DNA of 18,689 nt. It comes from Lachnospiraceae bacterium (GTDB lineage Bacteria; Bacillota_A; Clostridia; Lachnospirales; Lachnospiraceae). Of the stretch, positions 15,484 to 18,689 are shown piece by piece (positions within the stretch are counted from its first letter, which is position 1; each line of letters opens with the position of its first letter). Below the pieces are notes generated by a model. The model made no database searches. It was not told the origin of the DNA and worked only from the letters and a program-made list of their open reading frames with translations. Location: the NCBI GenBank assembly GCA_009911175.1, contig QXWX01000116.1, positions 1 to 18,689 on the forward strand, read 5' to 3'. Both the position numbers and the translations under genes were made by a program.

Positions 15484-18474
15484 TTATAAACTGCTATCGG
15501 GTTCCTCGCTGTTTTGTATTTGCTGTAAATCATTTATTTTGACAGCAAATTCCTGAACCGCAGGGGAATCCTCCGTATAACCATTTTCAAGCAGGAGCCA
15601 GATGGTGTGAGAATAGCTGGTAATGGCAGTCTCATAGTTTCCCAGTGTGGTCATGAGATTGGCGAGGGTACAGTATGGATAAATGAGCTGGTGCGCATTT
15701 TCCGGAAGCATTTTCTGATATATGTCAAATGCTTCATTTAGATGTTCCATTGTCTTGTCCCCGCTTCCCTCCAATAAATAAGCGCCTGCAAGATCTGCGT
15801 GAGTAAGGGCAAAATCCAGATTGAGTTTGTCAGGATATGCCGTTTTATAGATTTTTAAGGCATGCTCATGTTCCGGAATAGCCTTTTCAGGATGTTCTGT
15901 TTCTGAATATGCCGCGCCGATGTTATTATAAATATATGCTGTTGAGGGATGGTCTTCGCCATAAACAGATATGTTGATCTGTATGGCTTTTCTGTAATTC
16001 CTGACAGCCTCTGCAGGCTGTCCCATGTAATAAAAGCAGAGTCCGATATTGTTGTGGATGGTTCCTACCTGTGGGTCATCTGGTCCGTATGCCTTTATGA
16101 ATAATTCCAGCAGATGCTGAAGGTCAGACAGGACTTCCGGGTAATTGTCCTTTGTCGTAAGTTCAAGAGAACAGATAGAATTCAGGACATCCAGGGTATC
16201 CGGGTGGGTAGGGGAAAGGATATTCCATAAAATATCTTTCGCTTCCATCAGGAAAGGCATTGCTTTATCAGGGGCATAGTCCGAGTATATATTCCCGATA
16301 TGATGAGCAACGGAGGCGCGCAGCAACAGTGTGTCATAATCATCCGTATCTTCTTTGTTTTGATTATATATTTCTTCATATATATTTTCTGCTTCCAGCA
16401 AGTGGCCGGTATCCTCTAAAAACATTGCCTTATGTGCAAGGGCGTTTTGTGTAAGCTGGCTTTCCCTGCCTTCTTCCAAAAGCAGCACGTCATAGGCATG
16501 GTCAAAGAACGTACCTGCCTTGTGATAATCGGTCTTTAAATATGTTTTTCCAATATTCAGGTCAAGTTTTGCAAGTTCTATTTTTGCCAAGGAAGAAACT
16601 GCTTCAGGGGTAATATGTTCATCTATAATATCACGGCTTTTTTGATAAAAATCCAGTGCTGCATCAAAATGGGACAGGTTATATGCAATCATCCCTTTGC
16701 TGTTGAAGACGGAACCAAGCTGGATACAGTCATCTCCGTACAACTCTGTATAAAGCTTAAAAAGCAGATCCAGCAGGGGAACGGCACGTTTATAATAACC
16801 AATATCCCGATAGATTTCAGCCAAAGCCCACAGAAAGCCGCAGTCGTTTTCTGAATGGAACTGCCCCTGGAAAATATCATTCAGTGACCAGCTGAACTGA
16901 ATCAATTCCTTTTTAGTCGCGTCATTCTGGGAGCGGATTTCCTTCATTTCCAATGTAATTTCATAAATGAAGCTCTGACATGCCTGATAAAGCTGCTCTG
17001 TAAATTGGGCGCGGATTGCGGATGCTATAACAGAGTGCATGTAATAGAGATAATGCTGCCGGCCATTGTCATAAAGCGGTTCTTTTTTTATCCAGCCTTT
17101 TTTGGCTAACTGATTCAGCGGGGTACGGTTTTCTAAGTCAAACCATTTTTTCGCTTTCTCAAATCCGAACTGAATATTGGGGATGGTCGAAATCTGAATC
17201 AGTAAATGCTGTGCTTCAGGGCTGCAGCCGTACACGGCAAAGAGTTTTTTCAACTGTTCGATTATCCGGCCTTCGGAATGCATCTTTTCATGAGTGGCAG
17301 TCACCTCTTCGGCACTGATGTGGAAGCCGCATTGAACCAGAGAATCGTAGAATTCATATAAGAGAACTTCCTCTGAATCTGCAATTTTCGCAAGAAGCTC
17401 GATGGTAACGGTATGGCGGTCTGCAAGCTGTATAATCTTCTTGAGCATGATATCATCTTTTTGGCCAAAATAATAGGAATAGAATAAAGTCATGCAATCG
17501 TTCTCAGAGAGCGCCGGGACAGGAATTTTGGTAAAAGACGGGAATCCCTCGCAGCGGCTCGTAATCAGAAAACGGCAGTTAAGGTATCCGCAGAGTCCAA
17601 GCAGGTGCTCATCATCAGCATTTTCTACGTTATCTATAATTAGCAGCAGATTTTCATGGTATTGGTTTATGATGGAAACGGCCTTCTGGAATGCCTGTTC
17701 CATGTTATTGATTGTCCCATCCAGATTCAGGGCGCGCACGAGGGAAAGGGCGAAATCTCCATCTGTGTAATTCACCCATACAATGTGGGTGAAACCAGAA
17801 CTGGGAGAGGTCATACTTAGAATCTGTTTCAGAACTGATTTTGCAATTTCGGTTTTACCAATACCGCCTATCCCATGCAAGTAACAGGAATGTCCGGAAA
17901 GTAACTGCTCCATCAGGAAAGAGGTTGTATTTTGGCGGCCAAAAAAGTTGGAAGCCTGTTGGCAGGGTGCGGAGGACAGTAGTTTTGGATATGTGGCCGC
18001 AGGCATATTTTCGGCAGAATTGATTTCTGTCATATAGTTATTTAGGGAATCAGCAATCTTTTCTGACGGCAGTAACTCGGTCCCTTCTATCGTTCCCAGA
18101 ACCACATCAAGACAGGAAAGCAGATGGGAGCGGCTGGTACTGTTGTCTGTTGAATAATTATTTTCCCAGACGGATAGATTGATATGAAAATATTTTTCTG
18201 CAAGGGAAATGAAGGCATTTGCCGCTTCAACTGCCTGTGGCTCCTGAAATCTTCCCTTGCGGTTATCGGGAGAAAAGACATTTTCAAAAAGGCGTTTGAG
18301 CCTTTGTCGTGTGAGGGTATTTACCGGAACCGGGCGCTTGAGCCGGTCATTAAAATAGCCTCTGTCAAAGGAGGGCTGGGGGAAATCCCATTGTTCCCAT
18401 TCAATCATAACAGTGCCAATGCATTTCATTAATAAGGTACGAAGGAAAGCGGAAGTGGTGATGATATCTGCCAT
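15484..18474 (-). CDS. STAND NTPase with NB-ARC-like core and TPR array
   Basis: This 996-residue protein is a signal-transducing ATPase of the STAND class. Residues 1-170 form an N-terminal domain I do not recognise. FFGR (177-180) precedes the nucleotide-binding core: Walker A GIGGIGKTE (201-209), Walker B LLLIIDNV (276-283), sensor TSR (305-307), a GLPL-like VTIELLAK (356-363) and a winged-helix region ending in an MHD-like MHS (479-481). From about 545 to 970 run TPR repeats, the clearest being kinesin-light-chain-like units at 797-811 (GPDDPQVGTIHNNIG) and 839-853 (GEDHPSTAYIYNNIG). In known relatives the repeats sense a ligand and ADP/ATP exchange drives oligomerisation. ATG at 18474 is chosen because GAAAGGAG precedes it by 7 nt; the longer start 19 codons upstream has no such site. 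It converges on the GntR operon and has no obvious partner. Confidence 0.9.
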   Translation of the reverse strand: MADIITTSAFLRTLLMKCIGTVMIEWEQWDFPQPSFDRGYFNDRLKRPVPVNTLTRQRLKRLFENVFSPDNRKGRFQEPQAVEAANAFISLAEKYFHINLSVWENNYSTDNSTSRSHLLSCLDVVLGTIEGTELLPSEKIADSLNNYMTEINSAENMPAATYPKLLSSAPCQQASNFFGRQNTTSFLMEQLLSGHSCYLHGIGGIGKTEIAKSVLKQILSMTSPSSGFTHIVWVNYTDGDFALSLVRALNLDGTINNMEQAFQKAVSIINQYHENLLLIIDNVENADDEHLLGLCGYLNCRFLITSRCEGFPSFTKIPVPALSENDCMTLFYSYYFGQKDDIMLKKIIQLADRHTVTIELLAKIADSEEVLLYEFYDSLVQCGFHISAEEVTATHEKMHSEGRIIEQLKKLFAVYGCSPEAQHLLIQISTIPNIQFGFEKAKKWFDLENRTPLNQLAKKGWIKKEPLYDNGRQHYLYYMHSVIASAIRAQFTEQLYQACQSFIYEITLEMKEIRSQNDATKKELIQFSWSLNDIFQGQFHSENDCGFLWALAEIYRDIGYYKRAVPLLDLLFKLYTELYGDDCIQLGSVFNSKGMIAYNLSHFDAALDFYQKSRDIIDEHITPEAVSSLAKIELAKLDLNIGKTYLKTDYHKAGTFFDHAYDVLLLEEGRESQLTQNALAHKAMFLEDTGHLLEAENIYEEIYNQNKEDTDDYDTLLLRASVAHHIGNIYSDYAPDKAMPFLMEAKDILWNILSPTHPDTLDVLNSICSLELTTKDNYPEVLSDLQHLLELFIKAYGPDDPQVGTIHNNIGLCFYYMGQPAEAVRNYRKAIQINISVYGEDHPSTAYIYNNIGAAYSETEHPEKAIPEHEHALKIYKTAYPDKLNLDFALTHADLAGAYLLEGSGDKTMEHLNEAFDIYQKMLPENAHQLIYPYCTLANLMTTLGNYETAITSYSHTIWLLLENGYTEDSPAVQEFAVKINDLQQIQNSEEPDSSL

Positions 18475-18584
18475 GAGATTTTCTCCTTTCGTCAGGTTTA
18501 GAAATCCAACCATAATCTGACTGGAATCCAACTTCTCAAATATATTACAGTATATGCGTAAGCAAAGGTTATAGCTGTACAGAC

Positions 18585-18593
18585 ATTATACCA
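18585..18593 (-). promoter_or_regulatory. Extended -10 promoter for the STAND gene
   Basis: On the minus strand TGGTATAAT is read (TG at 18593-18592, TATAAT at 18590-18585), a perfect extended -10. No good -35 is present 17 nt upstream, as allowed for extended -10 promoters. Transcription from here gives an untranslated leader of about 100 nt before ATG 18474. From 18600 to the window end no gene is seen. Confidence 0.55.
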
Positions 18594-18689
18594 TTGTTGG
18601 AAACAGAACGGTAGAGAAAGCTTCCTGTATAATATAAAGTGCAAAGGGAGTTGATAAAAAAAGATACCTCGTGTATAGTTGAATTATTA

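Noticed and set aside
18548..18582. Second repressor site upstream of the STAND gene (ACAGTATAT and CTGTACAG motifs)
   Set aside because: The pieces share a few bases with the 13163-13194 operator but are not arranged as the same inverted repeat, so shared control cannot be supported.
18651..18689. Possible TTG gene start after AAAGGGAG near the window end
   Set aside because: The TTG is immediately next to the putative ribosome binding site, and too little sequence remains to judge.

Overview
The window looks like an accessory stretch of a Clostridia chromosome, most likely Lachnospiraceae. The support is AGGAGG-type ribosome binding sites, GTG and TTG starts, tightly packed same-strand genes, and families common there: a DUF3784 membrane protein, DUF2461, a DUF6033-like protein, a DUF4367-like secreted domain, a YtrA-type GntR repressor with a paired ABC exporter, and a YgiT-type zinc ribbon. 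Base composition changes visibly along the window (A+T-rich around 3.2-4.9 kb and 13-15.4 kb, more G+C in between), so it looks assembled from several imports. No rRNA, tRNA, CRISPR array or replication origin is seen.

Region 1 (1-8.9 kb, + strand) mixes intact genes with decaying ones. Intact: three GNAT acetyltransferases, one of them fused to a second domain, and a large FtsX/MacB-type permease. Broken: a nucleotidyltransferase (one missing base), an unrecognised gene with two shifts, a DUF3784 protein (six-G run), an alpha/beta hydrolase missing its N-terminus and frameshifted, an IS630-like transposase remnant on the - strand, the ATPase partner of the FtsX permease (133-bp insertion just before the Q-loop codon), a relic permease start, and a DUF2461 gene whose conserved Trp codon is TGA. 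Most lesions are one-base indels in short base runs.

Region 2 (9.07-11.6 kb, +) is an intact three-gene export module: a small DUF1648-like membrane protein, a 494-aa polytopic permease and an ABC ATPase overlapping it by 17 nt. Two further genes follow on the same strand: a DUF6033-like protein and a membrane-anchored DUF4367-like protein that seems to be the extracellular half of an anti-sigma-like family.

Region 3 (13.1-15.4 kb, +) is a clean regulatory cassette. A strong sigma-A promoter has its -10 inside a perfect 12-bp inverted repeat. Behind it lie a GntR/YtrA-family repressor, an ABC ATPase and an ABC-2 permease with overlapping ends, then a YgiT-like zinc ribbon. The layout implies an autorepressed efflux operon induced by a ligand, as in ytr- or pmt-type systems.

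Region 4 (15.48-18.6 kb, -) is one 996-aa STAND NTPase: an N-terminal domain of about 170 residues that I do not recognise, an NB-ARC-like switch, then a long TPR sensor array. It has its own extended -10 promoter and a leader of about 100 nt. It is the best candidate for a novel signalling or defence protein here. The multi-hairpin insertion in the ATPase gene is the clearest unusual DNA element.
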